From contig OX388349.1 of NCBI GenBank assembly GCA_947579665.1, positions 41,487,854-41,551,853 of the forward strand: a stretch of DNA of 64,000 nucleotides, in the 5' to 3' direction. Shown here piece after piece: positions 1 to 11,900 of the stretch. Below the pieces are notes generated by a model. It did no database searches and had not been told where the DNA came from. It saw only the letters and a list, made by a program, of their open reading frames with translations. Both the position numbers and the translations under genes were made by a program. Source of the stretch: Sympetrum striolatum. Lineage: Eukaryota > Arthropoda > Insecta > Odonata > Libellulidae. Position 1 is the first letter of the stretch. Every line of letters starts with the position of its first letter.

Positions 1-1800
1 GTTATTCTTATTTTATTCATACATTTGAATATTTTTCTTAGCTTGGATGAACTACCTTTAAGAAATTAATTAATGATATTTATCTAATAATATAATTTAA
101 TGGAAACATTCTCTCGTATCACTGATTATCTCTGTAACCTGATTACCTTGCTGTCTGACAACGTTTATCCCTCCCAGTCAACGTATTCATCCATTTCAGA
201 GGTTTTTACCTCGATTCCCTACGTACAACGTTAGCTAGATGTCTAGTCACTCAAATATATTCAGAAAGGAAGGTAAAGTAATCAACAATTTGTGAGCCAT
301 CTAACTTGGCAAGTACAAAATCAAAGCGTCCGAAAAACATCAGTTATGGCAAAATTTAATAACACTAAAGGATGAGGGAATGTTATATCCAAGTTACTGG
401 CCAGTAAAATCCTTCGGATGTAATGGGACCAAGAGGTAAAATTGCAGCTAAAGATTGGTCCTTATTTGGGCATAAAATGCTTTAAATAGCACTTTCTAAA
501 TCCCTGAAAACTGAGAGTTCAATTCAGTCAGCATCATTAAACGCTTTCATTGGATTTTAGATGGGGAGCGGTGATTACCGGTGGAGTACGGATCGCTACA
601 GTTCAGAAGAGTATTCGAAAGCGATTGCTTTCATTAACTGCATTGGACGAGTTTTCCTTCCGTTAATTTCGACCTCCAAGTTTATCAGACTTTCCCTTTA
701 CTGCTGTCATTTGCGGATGCTATCAATGTCTGATTTTGTAGCTCTTCCAATCGCAGCGCCTCGTTTCTCCTGCAGTTCCTAAAACCATATTTAATTCCTG
801 GTCTAAATATTTTATTATTATCTTTGAAAAATTAGTTTCTCTATTATTATCTTTTCAGAATTTTTAATATCAAATACTCTTCTTAATATTTTGTTTGAAA
901 TTATGCCTCATTTTTCTGCAAGTTTAGTTTCTGTAAAATAAAATTTTAGTAGTTTCTGCTAGTTTTAAAATCCTAATTTATGTTTTTTCACATCTTCTTA
1001 CTTATGAAAACTTTTATTTAATACAGATTGCTTTAATAGTTTCCTTATTTTTTTAAACATTATCAATCGACAGTTTCACTCAGGTATTTAAACAATCATT
1101 GTTGTCTATCATATTTTAGTATTCATTGCGTTCCAAACCCTCCGCTAAGTTTTTCAATTCTGTAATTAATAAACACCGATAACCATAATTATGATTATAA
1201 ACTCTAATTAAGGAATTACCAGAATTCCTTAATGAAAATAGCTTTTTGTTTCTCTGGACTTTTCAGTAAAAGTTGACTCTTAAATATCTTCTTATTAAAA
1301 TTTAACGTAGTAACAATAAATTAAATATAATATTAAATGAATATTCTATTTTAGAAAAAAGTAACTCATTTCAACTGCTTTTAGACCACGAGTATTTCCT
1401 AAGCTAAGAAATTTAGCTTTAAGGAAGTCATGCACTTTTATTTAGTTTACTTATACCACAATATTTATTATTTATTAGCATTTAATAATAATATAAATAT
1501 TACTAAGTACATACATGGAAGTGAGAAGGAAAAGGATACCAGTTACACAAAAATGAAACCTAACGGCCAAATTTACGATATTAGATATATATAGTATATT
1601 AGTTATTAGATATTAGTATAACTCTGGAGTTTATTGTTATTGCTATAATATCATGGAAATAAAATGAATAAAAGGAACCATAAGTCTCATGAACTGGGGC
1701 ACGATATGATTTCTTGAAATTTATTTTCAGAGCACCTCTATCATTTGCGTATCACGCAAAAATTTTAAAAATTTCTATATAAAATCTTTTATTTATTTAA
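1..1800. other. AT-rich non-coding DNA
   Basis: I see no gene here. The one open frame of note (561-782, 73 codons) has no recognisable domain and lies in ordinary AT-rich sequence, so I treat it as chance. There are no clear terminal repeats or RNA genes. The stretch is probably intergenic or intronic. Confidence 0.6.
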
Positions 1801-1810
1801 AGTACAAAAC

Positions 1811-2015
1811 TGCCGCATTTAGTCGCAAGGACTGGTGGCGACGTTAACTTACATAACAATTTCTAAAAAAAAATAAAAAATGTAACTATACATAAATACA
1901 ATAAACCCTATTAAATACAAAATAAGCATGTATAGATAACAATTATTGAAAATAAATAAGTACAAAATATAAACATGTAGTACATCTGTGAATTATATGA
2001 AAAAACCGCTGTGAA
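1811..2015. repeat. Dispersed repeat, copy A (pair with 14505-14700)
   Basis: The word TAGTCGCAAGGA at about 1819 is followed by GTTAACTTACA, an AT-rich spacer and AATAAACCC. The same words, in the same order and with similar spacing, recur at 14505-14700. The two copies are clearly diverged, which points to an old interspersed repeat family. I see no coding capacity and no terminal repeats. The outer limits are uncertain because both flanks are AT-rich. Confidence 0.55.
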
Positions 2016-2525
2016 TTTGCAAAGTCATTATGAATTTTAAATAATCTTAACAGCAAATATGTTACTTGTCTTGCCCTTACAACTTTTACTTTAACCATGG
2101 TCGTCTGAACACGGTTAACCAACATAGAGGTAAGTTTGACCCACATATGAACCGATGAATTGGATGAACTAAGGTATCACGAAGACTTTTTTCCTTACCC
2201 TGTGTCTTACTATGATAACCTGTTGTATCGAAATGGAGTATTAATTTAGAATTTCTATGTCACTAAGTACCACATAACTCGTAGATACGCATTTGGTGTT
2301 CTGTATGAAATAATTTATCGTAGGAGGAGGTAATGCTAAAAATATTGCCTTGGTAAGGCCTACGCTTGAGGAAAAGTCTTAGTGGGAAGATCTGACAAAA
2401 AACATATTGAAGTGTTAATATGAAAATTTTAATTTAGGTTTCCTACAAGTCATCTTATCGCCTCATACTTGAGACAACATTTGAGCTATAAGAAGTCGAA
2501 ATATATTATTCTTTATTATAATTAC

Positions 2526-2526
2526 G

Positions 2527-2553
<27 letters not shown>
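2526..2553. repeat. (TA)n microsatellite
   Basis: About fourteen uninterrupted TA units. It is a simple repeat with no associated gene. Confidence 0.95.
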
Positions 2554-2557
<4 letters not shown>

Positions 2558-3275
2558 CCTCTTTTATGATACTCAGGTAAGGAACGGCCTATGGAATTAC
2601 CATATAAATAAAATATGTAAATAAAATTTTCATTATTGGATGGGATGGAAAATTGGATTGTAGTTAACTGAGCTCGTTCTTATGCTATATTTTATAGTGT
2701 GCTATAACAATTTTCTGGCTCTTTTGAGTATTTTTTATTGTTTTTACCTCGTCGTAACATCTTTCCTGTTATCGTAGTTTGTTCTTCTTTTCAATTTTCA
2801 TTTTCCTCTTCTTTCTCCACTTTTTCTCTCCTTTACCAAATTTGTCCACTAATGTTTTCCTTCGCAGAGATTGTCTCTAAGGGCTTTTTTCTCTTATCTT
2901 CAGCCGACATAGATGGGGAAGTCGTCCATTTTTTTGCGAGAATGGCATTGAAGTCCCTCTCCTTCTATATCTCCCATCCACAGCTCCATTCTTCAAAGGG
3001 TTATTCTGCGTAACTAAAGACGAGTATTTTTTATTCCTGGACCATTCATCCATTTTGAGATACGTAGAAGGACGAGGGTTTTTCCTTTACCGGAGTCTCT
3101 CGTGGGATTTCCTACACTTTTTCTAAGATTAAGCCAGTTCTTGGTGTATCCCTGGAATAGTTCTGATCCTTCTTACATTTCCAAGGTTGTTTCCAGAGTC
3201 TCAAGCTCGTTCGGAAACATCTCTCTTATCTTTCAAATGTAAAAATCTCCAATAACCGTCTTTGTTGGGGTTCTT
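2554..3275. other. Non-coding, pyrimidine-rich on the plus strand
   Basis: The 91-codon frame at 2738-3013 is rich in Phe, Ser and Leu because the DNA is T/C rich. It has no recognisable domain. I see no gene. Confidence 0.5.
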
Positions 3276-3474
3276 CGTCTCATTCACCAGTGTTCGGAGA
3301 AAACAAGAGAGGACACCGCACTTTAATAACAATCGATGCGCATTTCGTAAGCGATGCTATCTTTTCCAAGAGTGAAAAGGTGCAAAAGTAATTAATTATT
3401 TTCGAAATGCACATTTAGTGTTATTTAAGTGCAGTGTCCTCTCTTGTTTTCTCCAAACACTGGTGAATGAGACG
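3276..3474. mobile_element. 199-bp foldback (inverted-repeat) element
   Basis: The left arm starts CGTCTCATTCACCAGTGTT at 3276. Its near-exact reverse complement ends at 3474. The outer 50 bases of the arms differ at only a few positions. Complementarity continues more weakly inward (GCATTTCG against CGAAATGC), so each arm is about 75 nt around a centre of about 45 nt. No convincing target-site duplication was found at the edges. It is best described as a foldback or MITE-like element of unknown family. It has no coding capacity. Confidence 0.75.
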
Positions 3475-5230
3475 AGCAACGTCGACATAGATGGCTATTG
3501 AAAATATTTAACTTGTGATTCTTAACTCCCGTGTACCAAAAGTTTTCTTTCTTTACATTTCTTTTACCCTTGAGCCACATTTTTCATACTTTGGCCCTTC
3601 CGTCAGAAATTACATTCCGGCTTCTAGTATTGCATCCATTCCTTGAAATGTTTCATTTTCAGACGACATATCGTTGTTGTATGAAACTTTCGGAATATAT
3701 CTCTTTGTCATCTATTCCTTAGAATAATTTTAGAATTTTAATTCAGAAGAGCCAAGATTCTCTATTTCGTAGCTGTGAATAGCGGGAAAAGCTGTTCTGG
3801 GAAAGTTCGATTGTCCTTTAAATTTTTTTTCTCAGAAACATGATATTAATACATTCAGGTGGAAAAAAAGGTGTACAAAATACTGCCTGTTTGTATCGTT
3901 GAAGGAATTCCACGTACTTCGTATCTCATAAACTAAAAATAGATTCTAGATTTTCCACAATGTTTACAAATGATAGCGAATTGCGTGAGATGATTAAAGC
4001 ACGATATATATTTGGCCAGACGATGGAATTTACGAAATTCATTGTGAATTACAAATGTTTCCAGCATTAGACATCAGTGCACTACAAACATAAGCAAGGG
4101 AGGATATTGCATTTAAACGACCATGAGAGATCGAGTAACAGAATACAAAACTGTGATTCCTCACAGTTAAATAGTAAAATTTGAAATAACATAATTATCT
4201 TTACAAAATTAATACAATTTCTAGTCATTAATAATTTTTCTGAGATATAAAAAAGTACTTTTTTATTGATTTCCATTCACGTCATTGAATTTTTATCTAT
4301 TGAAGTACTTCTTTTAATGTAAAATCCCTAAGAATATTTACAAAATAGGATGCCCTTGCAATATTCCAAATGTGGATTAATATAACACATTTTATGATTT
4401 AATTCTCATAATAATGATGATGACTTTATTGAAGGGCAAGATTATGACTTGAAAGTCTCCTCTTAAATCCAACAAAATTTCTAGTTATTCACATAGAAGT
4501 CGGAGAATAGGAAAATCAAAAAGAGAGAAATATCTAGGCTTACAAGAAAACGTGAAGTTACCACTTAGGAAAATTAACCTGCAGGATAACTTTCACGGTA
4601 AGCGAGGCGTAAAAAACTTGTGAAGCCGACTCATAGCTGCGACAAAGAGAAATAAGGGATATATTAAGGAAAACAAGATACAAATTTTGTGTCAGGAGCG
4701 ACCATGAGATATAGGTTATACATAAATTAAACTGTCAGATACAAACAGTAGAATTAAAAAAATTAAACAAAGAGATGAAAACAAAAATATGGAATGATAA
4801 AAGTACGAAAAATACTTTACGCAAAATACTAGAGGTAATGCCAATTTCTGAATGTAGAGAAAACTGAATATTATTTAAGATATTAGCAAAATTAACACGT
4901 GTATTTGCGGGAAAACTATTTAAAACCTAAATATTTTCTAATTACATCAAAATAAGGAAACTTCTAATGATGTAATGTCCGCCGCAGGACTGATAATTCC
5001 ACGTAACCGGAAATTCAATCTGGTTTGTACACTCATTAAATTACATTTTTGGAAGCAATTGAAAACGTTTTAGAATTTTACGATTTAAACATGTTATCAC
5101 ACGTGTAGGAGTTAAAATGCGCACTATGTAGGGTTCATTTTGAACGGGTAATTCTGGAGTTGGGGTTACCAAACCTGCTGCTGCAAAAAAGGTTGGATAC
5201 CCCGTACTTTTTTACTTTTGCCCCCGAATA
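3475..5230. other. AT-rich non-coding DNA with a possible LINE-type 3' tail
   Basis: No gene recognised. At about 4408-4450 the minus strand reads CCTTCAATAAAGTCATCATC and then ATT-type triplets. This resembles the 3' end of a non-LTR retroelement whose body would lie toward 4900 on the minus strand. I could not recognise reverse-transcriptase motifs in that body, so the assignment is weak. Confidence 0.35.
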
Positions 5231-5598
5231 TTGAGCCATACGTCAACAGGAAGGAGCACCATTCCTGTGCAGAGAGGCCGAGCCGTCCAAATACCCTCGG
5301 TAATTTCGCCGCCGCATTCCGCCACAAAGTGTAAAGCCGCCGCTTCCACCTACCAATCGAATGCCAAAATCCTCTCGCACATATTTTTTTCCCCCCAACC
5401 GATTCTCTCTCCCTTTTTTAAACCCTCGCTTCTATTCTTTGTGTCCCTCGGATATCCCCACGCGGCCTTTTATGAATGCCCAACACCGCGTTATATCCGA
5501 GACCGTATTTGCGCGCCCGATCGGTTGGGAATGCCTTTTGTGTCGGGTGGCAATAAGGGGAAAAGAGATTCGCGTGCCGGGGGGTGAGAGTGGGGAGA

Positions 5599-5631
5599 GA
5601 GGCTGAGGGAGATGAAGAATCCCTCAGCCTC
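5599..5631. other. Perfect 12-bp hairpin
   Basis: GAGGCTGAGGGA (5599-5610) and TCCCTCAGCCTC (5620-5631) are exact reverse complements around a 9-nt loop. The hairpin lies inside the CpG-rich block. Its function is unknown. It could be a structured 5' leader or a chance feature of low-complexity purine-rich DNA. Confidence 0.85.
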
Positions 5632-6067
5632 GAGAGCGAGCTGCCCTGCCTAGAGGCGCCGGGAAAATCGCCTTAGCAAAAAGATTTGGGACTTGGTCAG
5701 TGGACGCACAGGTGGGAGGAGGAATAGCCCCAGAGAAGGGGTGGAGTCGATGTGGATGGGGATGCAATGAAACTCCTACCCTCCTCCGGGGTGGGTAGAG
5801 GAAAAAATCAGAACAGCTCGGGTTATAAATTACTCCAGCGGACGAAAGAGTCGGAATACAAATTGCCCGTTCTCCGTGGCAGCGTAACCAAGGGGAACCG
5901 GCCCCAATGATTTCTGCTTCCTACTTAATTGTTAAAAAAGGAAGGGAAAAAATGTTTATAAAACCGTAAACGGGGGACTCCAACAACAGGGGATTTCCGA
6001 GTTTGTTTTTCAGCGCGGTTCTGATCGCTTGTGGTGGTTTTTTGACCTAGGGATCTCGCGCGAGGTC

Positions 6068-6130
6068 GCGCGGGAAATGCCCGATATATTTCCCGCGTGA
6101 TCCTTTTTTTGGCGGGAACATTTTGGCGCG
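6068..6130. promoter_or_regulatory. Cluster of E2F-like binding sites
   Basis: Within about 60 bases there are GCGGGAAA (6070-6077), TTTCCCGC (6089-6096), GGCGGGAA (6111-6118, one base short of the 8-mer) and TTTGGCGC (6122-6129). The E2F/DP consensus is TTTSSCGC or its complement GCGSSAAA. Three exact matches and one near match, in both orientations, are unexpected in an AT-rich locus. E2F/DP controls S-phase genes in animals. I see the words directly; that they are functional is inference. Confidence 0.45.
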
Positions 6131-6300
6131 ACAGAGGTCTCTTTAGAAAGCGGCGGGGAACGCGTGGATGATTAACGTCCGCAGTTACCGCTACGGCGGA
6201 CGGTTTTAATGCCGCAAAAGAAGCTCGCTCACGAGGCGGGATGAATTTTAGCGATCCCGGCGACAAGGTGCCTTAATATTTTAATGGGCGCAATAAATAT

Positions 6301-8698
6301 CAGTTAGGCGGGATCCATCGAGTGATGTCGTTAGGGTGATTTTTTTGGGGCGCTTGTAAAGCTGGGAGAAGGAGGTGCGCATTTGTAGGAGACGGTGTTT
6401 TCGAATCGGGTGGGATTGAGCTTATAGCTCAACGCTCGCATGACAGAAGGGCGTGCACTTAGCGGAGGAATGGCTTTTCATTTTCTGGATGCTTGGAAAT
6501 CGCGGGAATTCTTAGATGGCTTACCTTGGGGTTAAGAGGTTGAATTTTCCTCCATTCGGGAAATTTTTCATTCGAAACTCTCCAGTTTTTCCGCCGAGCT
6601 AATTCCAGAATGGCTTGGAATGTTCAAGCTCTCTCCACTTTAATTCATGTTTCGATGCATACAAATCCATCTCTAATTAAATTCAAAATAACGACTAGAT
6701 TAGGAGATGAATTATCACCCTCTTGTCCAAACTTTAGTCTAATTAATGTATATAACGATTTAGAATTATAGATTGAGCAAACTTCTTAACAAACACTTTT
6801 TATCGAGGTGAAACTCTTCTCGGGATCTTTTTTACTATATGAATGTATTTTTACTTTTTTATTGTTAGTTAAAAGTTTCAGTGACAAAATTTACGCTAGA
6901 AAAAAACGAGATAGATTTAACTTTGTGAGGACTAATTAGTATTTCGTAATCTCAATCCTCAGATGTAGCCAACTTCCCTCTAAGAAACTTTGTGCCATCA
7001 AATGTTTTCGAGAGGATGGATATATTTCCATAATTTCGGTTTGGACTAAATATTTGTCAAAATTGCTGTTCAAATATCAGAAATATTTAAAATTCTTATT
7101 ACCTTCCTTGATATGATGCTTTTCATTAAAATTAACCTAACAGGCAAATGGATGATCATATTTTAAATTTCTATGGTGAAATTTTGCTAAAACAATTTGA
7201 TAATTTAAAAATCAAGCGTCCGTAAACTGCTCTTTGCATTTATATTCGTGTTTGCTTTTGGTGTCCCTCTCTAACTCCGCATGTTTTGCTTCGTACAGTT
7301 CTATACTCACTGTGAACTCTCTCATTGTGTTAAAAAAGAGCATATTAATGTTATTCCCCATTTTAAATACCCAAAATCGTTTCAAGAATTGCTACCATTA
7401 GAATGCCCTTAGTCTCTAGGTAACGTTTGCATACCTCACTTCCATCGGCCTAAGCTACTTGATGTTTTGAAATGAAAAGTTTATGCTGAATTCTATTGGC
7501 TGCAGGTTTTGGGAAGAGCTTTTGAAATGGTGCCAATTTTCGGGGAAATACACTAGAAGATGATTTGGCCGATGACTGTTCGCTATAAAAACCTCCTGAG
7601 AATAGCGACGTTTGATTTTATTTATATCATAACAGCATTTCACTAGGACCGCTTGAATCTAATTTGTTAGAAATTTTATGGATTATCAATCTTTTGTTGT
7701 GGTTTTAAGGATGGCTTCCGGAAAATTTAAATCTCAAATAATAAGATTTATATCTCTCTTTAAGAGATATGAAGTCTTATGATGATTGTGCATTGAGATG
7801 TATCAGAACCACCTTTCACAAGCTTCAAGGGATCAAATTTAAAGGCACGAAAAACTTTTTTCCTTCCAATCGGAAAAAGTCTATAGTATACGGAAACTCG
7901 GTGAAAACGCTTGCGTGCCAAAGAGGAAGCAAAGCGTAACGGGTCCCAGTCTCTCGCATTATCTGTTCGAAGGAATTCTTAGCTCCAAAAATGTAAGCAT
8001 TATCTGCTGAATCGACGATCCCACAAGAGAGAGGTTGAAAGGGAGGGGTAAATTCCGCAGACAAACATTATTCTAAATTAAAGGAAAGGGGAAAGCTGGG
8101 GAATTCTAATTGTGGAGAGAGATTCCTTTTTAAAGCACCGGTGAAGATAATGCGTTTGAGAGGGAAAAGAGCGGTGATTCTCGGGATAGAGCAATTCGAT
8201 CAGTAATCTTTATTATAGAATAGAAATTATGACATTATTCTCGCTAAGATTATGTGTACGATCACATCCAATCTTAAATGACTCATGGACAGAAATTCCT
8301 CACAACAGATAAGAATAATAGGCTGTAAAGTTTAAAATAACTATTCTATGGTATCTAAAATTACTATCGCTTCCAGATGTATAATTCAGATGGAGACGCG
8401 TTGTTTACACTTCCGGGCCAACAAGAGCATTTCAAATTTCATTCATAATATTTCACGAAATTTTGTAGCATATTACTTTCAATGTATGCATCATTTATTA
8501 TTTTAGGGAAAGTAATATAAACATGTAGTAAGGAAGTAATAGTGAGGATGCTCCTACAATGGATAGAATATTTCGTGAAATAATTGTTTCTTCTTCTCCA
8601 GCCGAATAAAAGAATGACGATAAATCGATATATTTCTTATAAAAATGACTGGTTAATCAATTTTAACTGTTGAAGATAATTCAGAATAGAATTTAATC
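6301..8698. other. Non-coding DNA
   Basis: GC content declines from the CpG-rich block to AT-rich DNA. Two open frames (7455-7643 and 7825-8064, minus) show no recognisable domain. No terminal repeats or RNA genes were seen. Confidence 0.5.
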
Positions 8699-8710
8699 AT
8701 TACCTCTAAT

Positions 8711-8940
8711 ATATAAAAACAACTCCAAAACCATCGAAAAACTTGCAAAGCGGCTATATGTATCTCGACTTCCACGAAGTCATCGTCAGGCTAAGGTCGG
8801 CAAAGAACCTCCTTTGCCGACCTTAGCCTGACGATGACTTCTTGGAAGTCGAAATACGTATAGCCGCCTTTCAAGTTTCTTGATGGTTTTTGGAGTTGTT
8901 TTTATATATAACATAACCATCAGCAGCCGCTTTGCTTTAT
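8711..8940. mobile_element. Penelope-type foldback insertion with 12-bp target-site duplication
   Basis: Two arms of about 97 nt (8710-8805 and 8812-8910) are roughly 90% identical inverted repeats around a loop of only a few bases. The second arm is followed by a 30-nt tail. The whole is flanked by ATTACCTCTAAT at 8699-8710 and again at 8941-8952, a perfect 12-bp direct repeat that marks a single insertion. Each arm carries the CTGACGA-hairpin-GA(A/G)A motif. Inverted, partly duplicated termini, variable-length target duplications and this motif are known in Penelope-like retroelements, so I assign it there by inference. There is no coding capacity. Confidence 0.6.
8828..8862 (+). ncRNA. Hammerhead-ribozyme-like motif
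   Basis: CTGACGA (8828-8834) is followed by a perfect stem GACTTC/GAAGTC with a 3-nt loop (8836-8850), then GAAA (8851-8854). Next comes the self-complementary ATACGTAT and an A in the cleavage-site position. This is the layout of a type I hammerhead core (CUGANGA, stem II, GAAA, very short stem III, UH). Stem I pairs only partly. The opposite arm holds a minus-strand copy in which GAAA has become GAGA. Activity is not shown. Confidence 0.4.
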
Positions 8941-8952
8941 ATTACCTCTAAT

Positions 8953-11900
8953 GTTATAGAAGAAGAATGCTCAATTAACACAAATTTCACTTAAGTGTCC
9001 GTGAGATGTCGTAAACTATTTCTATCTTAAATTTTTGTATAATTATAGTTTATATCACGTACACAGATTCGCAGAATTTATTTGCGCATAGTGTTTCTAA
9101 TTTAGAATGTAATAAAAAAAATTATTGAAACGATCATAATATTTTTTCGATAAGGATTTGCGTGCATAATTTTGACATAAATAGAGGCATAGTGTAACTA
9201 TACTTACTCTATGATAGATGTGAGATAAATAACAAACAAGAAAAGTCAAACAAATGTGGAAAACCCGTAATAATCTGGAGTCCGTAATTGAATGAATGAA
9301 TATGCACTTGCAGAATTCTCTTTATAGGGAATATAATCCTACTTATCAGTCCTCAGAATATGCATAAAATGACTGTATGACCTTTCTTATGCCATTCTAG
9401 TTAAGGCTATGCATTGGTTAAAAGGAAGATCATTAAAATGCCTTCCGACTTCTCGCATTACAGCTTTTCACATTACGACGTTTCGCGAAACGATCTTCCC
9501 AGCGCTATTGAAAGTTCTTTATTACGTCTATCGGCAAGAGCTTAAGGACAATCATAAGAAATGGCCGCTTGAACCTGTTACGGCAACCGGGTGGCTTGCT
9601 CTCCGACGACCAGAGGCTGTTCAACTGACCTTCCTATTATAATTCGCCTCCAGAGATTCCCCACCCTTTCTACTGCAGGTCCCTTCGACTCACCCCATTC
9701 TATACAAGGATGATCGTATTTCGCATTTGCCTCAATTTCACTCGTATTTATCTCTGTCGTATCTTTTCTCTGCCTGTATGCCCGTCTTTGTCTATCACGT
9801 ATCAAGTTAACTGCCATCCAAAAGCTTCGATCACCCTATTTATCGGCTTTACTCCTTAGCCGTCCCTCCTTATCTTCTTGCTCATATGCTTCTGTTACTC
9901 TTTAAATTTCACATAATCTTAGCTTTAGTTCTATAATCCCCCATAGAAGTCGTAGTAATACATTAGCTTTAAAAGTTTGACAATCTTTGTTCAAAAATTC
10001 CTGTGTAAATTCACAATAAATGTAAAACTTGATTACAAAAGGTGATTTTAAAGTACAGAGTACAGATTCTTAGGCTGTGGTGCTTAGTAATTAGCTTATT
10101 TTATTGTACTTGGAAAAAAGTTGATGATGCAAGAATAGCATTATTCTTCAAAGGAAAATTGCCACTGTTACATAGGGCTGCTTCATACCTCCGTCAGCCC
10201 CTCGAAACTTGTAAGTTATAACCTTCACAAATAAAGAGGAATTTGAAGCTTGTCAACCAAATTTTATTCTTTTTATAAATAATTTAATTTATAAGGAAAT
10301 GTTTGAAAATGTCTTCATTTTTATGCAGTCAGTATTCACCTAACGAATGCTTGAAAATCTATGTATAATATGTGATTTAATTTATCTATCATATAACAAA
10401 TATTCAAACATAATACCGTTCTAAAGAATCGCAGATTCTGTGACGGCTTTCGTAAAAAGTGTATGGATAAAATTAATTTTTTAGGCTATGATTTGATTTT
10501 CCATGATCAATCAGTCGAATGAATTATAATCTCTTCGAAAACGAGGACACAGAGTGATTTTCTTCATCCCCAGACAAATTCTTTCCATCGAAGTGAAAAG
10601 TCCAAAAAGTACGCATCTGTATCCTATTATTGGCATAGAAATTATTTTGGCTCGATTTTATTGTTTGATTTTGGGTGTTGAAATTGGAAAGGGGAAAATC
10701 TGAAGAACAAAAATTTAAAATTTGTATTTACTCATCCTTCTGGATGAATAACAGCTATTAGAAAAAAATTAAGGAATTAAGGATTCAGAATAAGTTCTCC
10801 TTTTGTTTTAAATCTGGAGATTCTTATTTATGAAAATTACTTACGATTAACTATAGAGACAAATTTCCACGTCCTTAGGATTTAATTTTTTCCCTCATTC
10901 ATTACGCTCAGTTTATCAACCATTCATTATTTAATTTCCGTTAATAAAGTGCAGGTTCTCTTTTAACGTATTCGCTATTTAATACCGCAGTGCATCGTTG
11001 GAAGGTATTTGTGAAGTTTTTGTCAAATGCATTTAGTTAGACAGATACATTAAGCTTAGAAACGTTGTATACATGGCGAGCATTTTGTATAAAGTGTGTG
11101 TTCCACTTTTTTAAAATAAGCATTTAGTTTTAAAAGAAATTACATTAAATTGCATTTGTTATATTTGCCATTTTCATTACAAAAGTCTATAGTTTAATTT
11201 GCGAAATTCGATTTGTCACTAAAAGATACACTGTAAAATTTATAATAACGCATTTATACGATTGTTTTGCTGACTCTTTGATCTCAGTCAACTCTTGTTA
11301 GCTGGTTCCTTTCATCTCAAAATTTGAATTCCTATCACTTCCTTCCTCTGAATGCTGGCTTTATATTCCTGATAGCTCCCTTGAATTTTCATTGGCACAC
11401 ACACACACTCACATTGTGTTAAAATTTTAAGCTCTCATCAAGATTTAAATTTTATATTTATATTAAATCACCGGTGCATGTATTTTGTAAATTATGTGAA
11501 CTTCTGGAAAGTAGCGATGAAATACATCGAGTATTTGATAACCAATTTTTAACTTTCCTACAAATTTGCTCGATAAGAATTAAATCTTTCTAATTTGATC
11601 TTTTACATAAATGGCATCATTTTCGCATTTTCATCATCTAATAGAACATTTATCTGCTCGATTTTTGATCATGTGGATGAATTGATTTTACTTCTTTCTC
11701 CATATTCAAATATTTGTCAAAGCGTATTCGATATTTTTATTTTATCTTGAGTCTACCCTTGAAATTAATTCAAACTAGAGCTCAATTTTTATTCTCTCCA
11801 CATCGAAAATTTTTTCCAAGTCTTTGAATTTTACCACCATATAGTATATGAAATGTAATGAAATACTCCCATTCAATTTAAATTCCTATGAGCTTTCCAA

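Larger units (their letters stand above)
5231..6300. promoter_or_regulatory. CpG- and GC-rich block, candidate host promoter region
   Basis: About 1 kb is markedly richer in G+C and in CpG than anything else in this AT-rich window. It has many CGCG, GCCG and CGGCG words. Open frames on both strands (5231-5587 plus, 5925-6266 minus) are long mainly because stop codons are AT-rich; neither shows a known domain. A cluster of E2F-like sites lies near the right edge. In animal genomes such islands often mark promoters or first exons, so this is the best candidate for a host gene start here. No TATA box, splice site or coding exon could be tied to it, and the direction of transcription is unknown. 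Confidence 0.4.

Noticed and set aside
5925..6266. 113-codon minus-strand frame in the CpG-rich block
   Set aside because: It begins at TTG, is Arg/Pro-rich as expected for GC-rich DNA, and overlaps the E2F-like cluster. No known domain.
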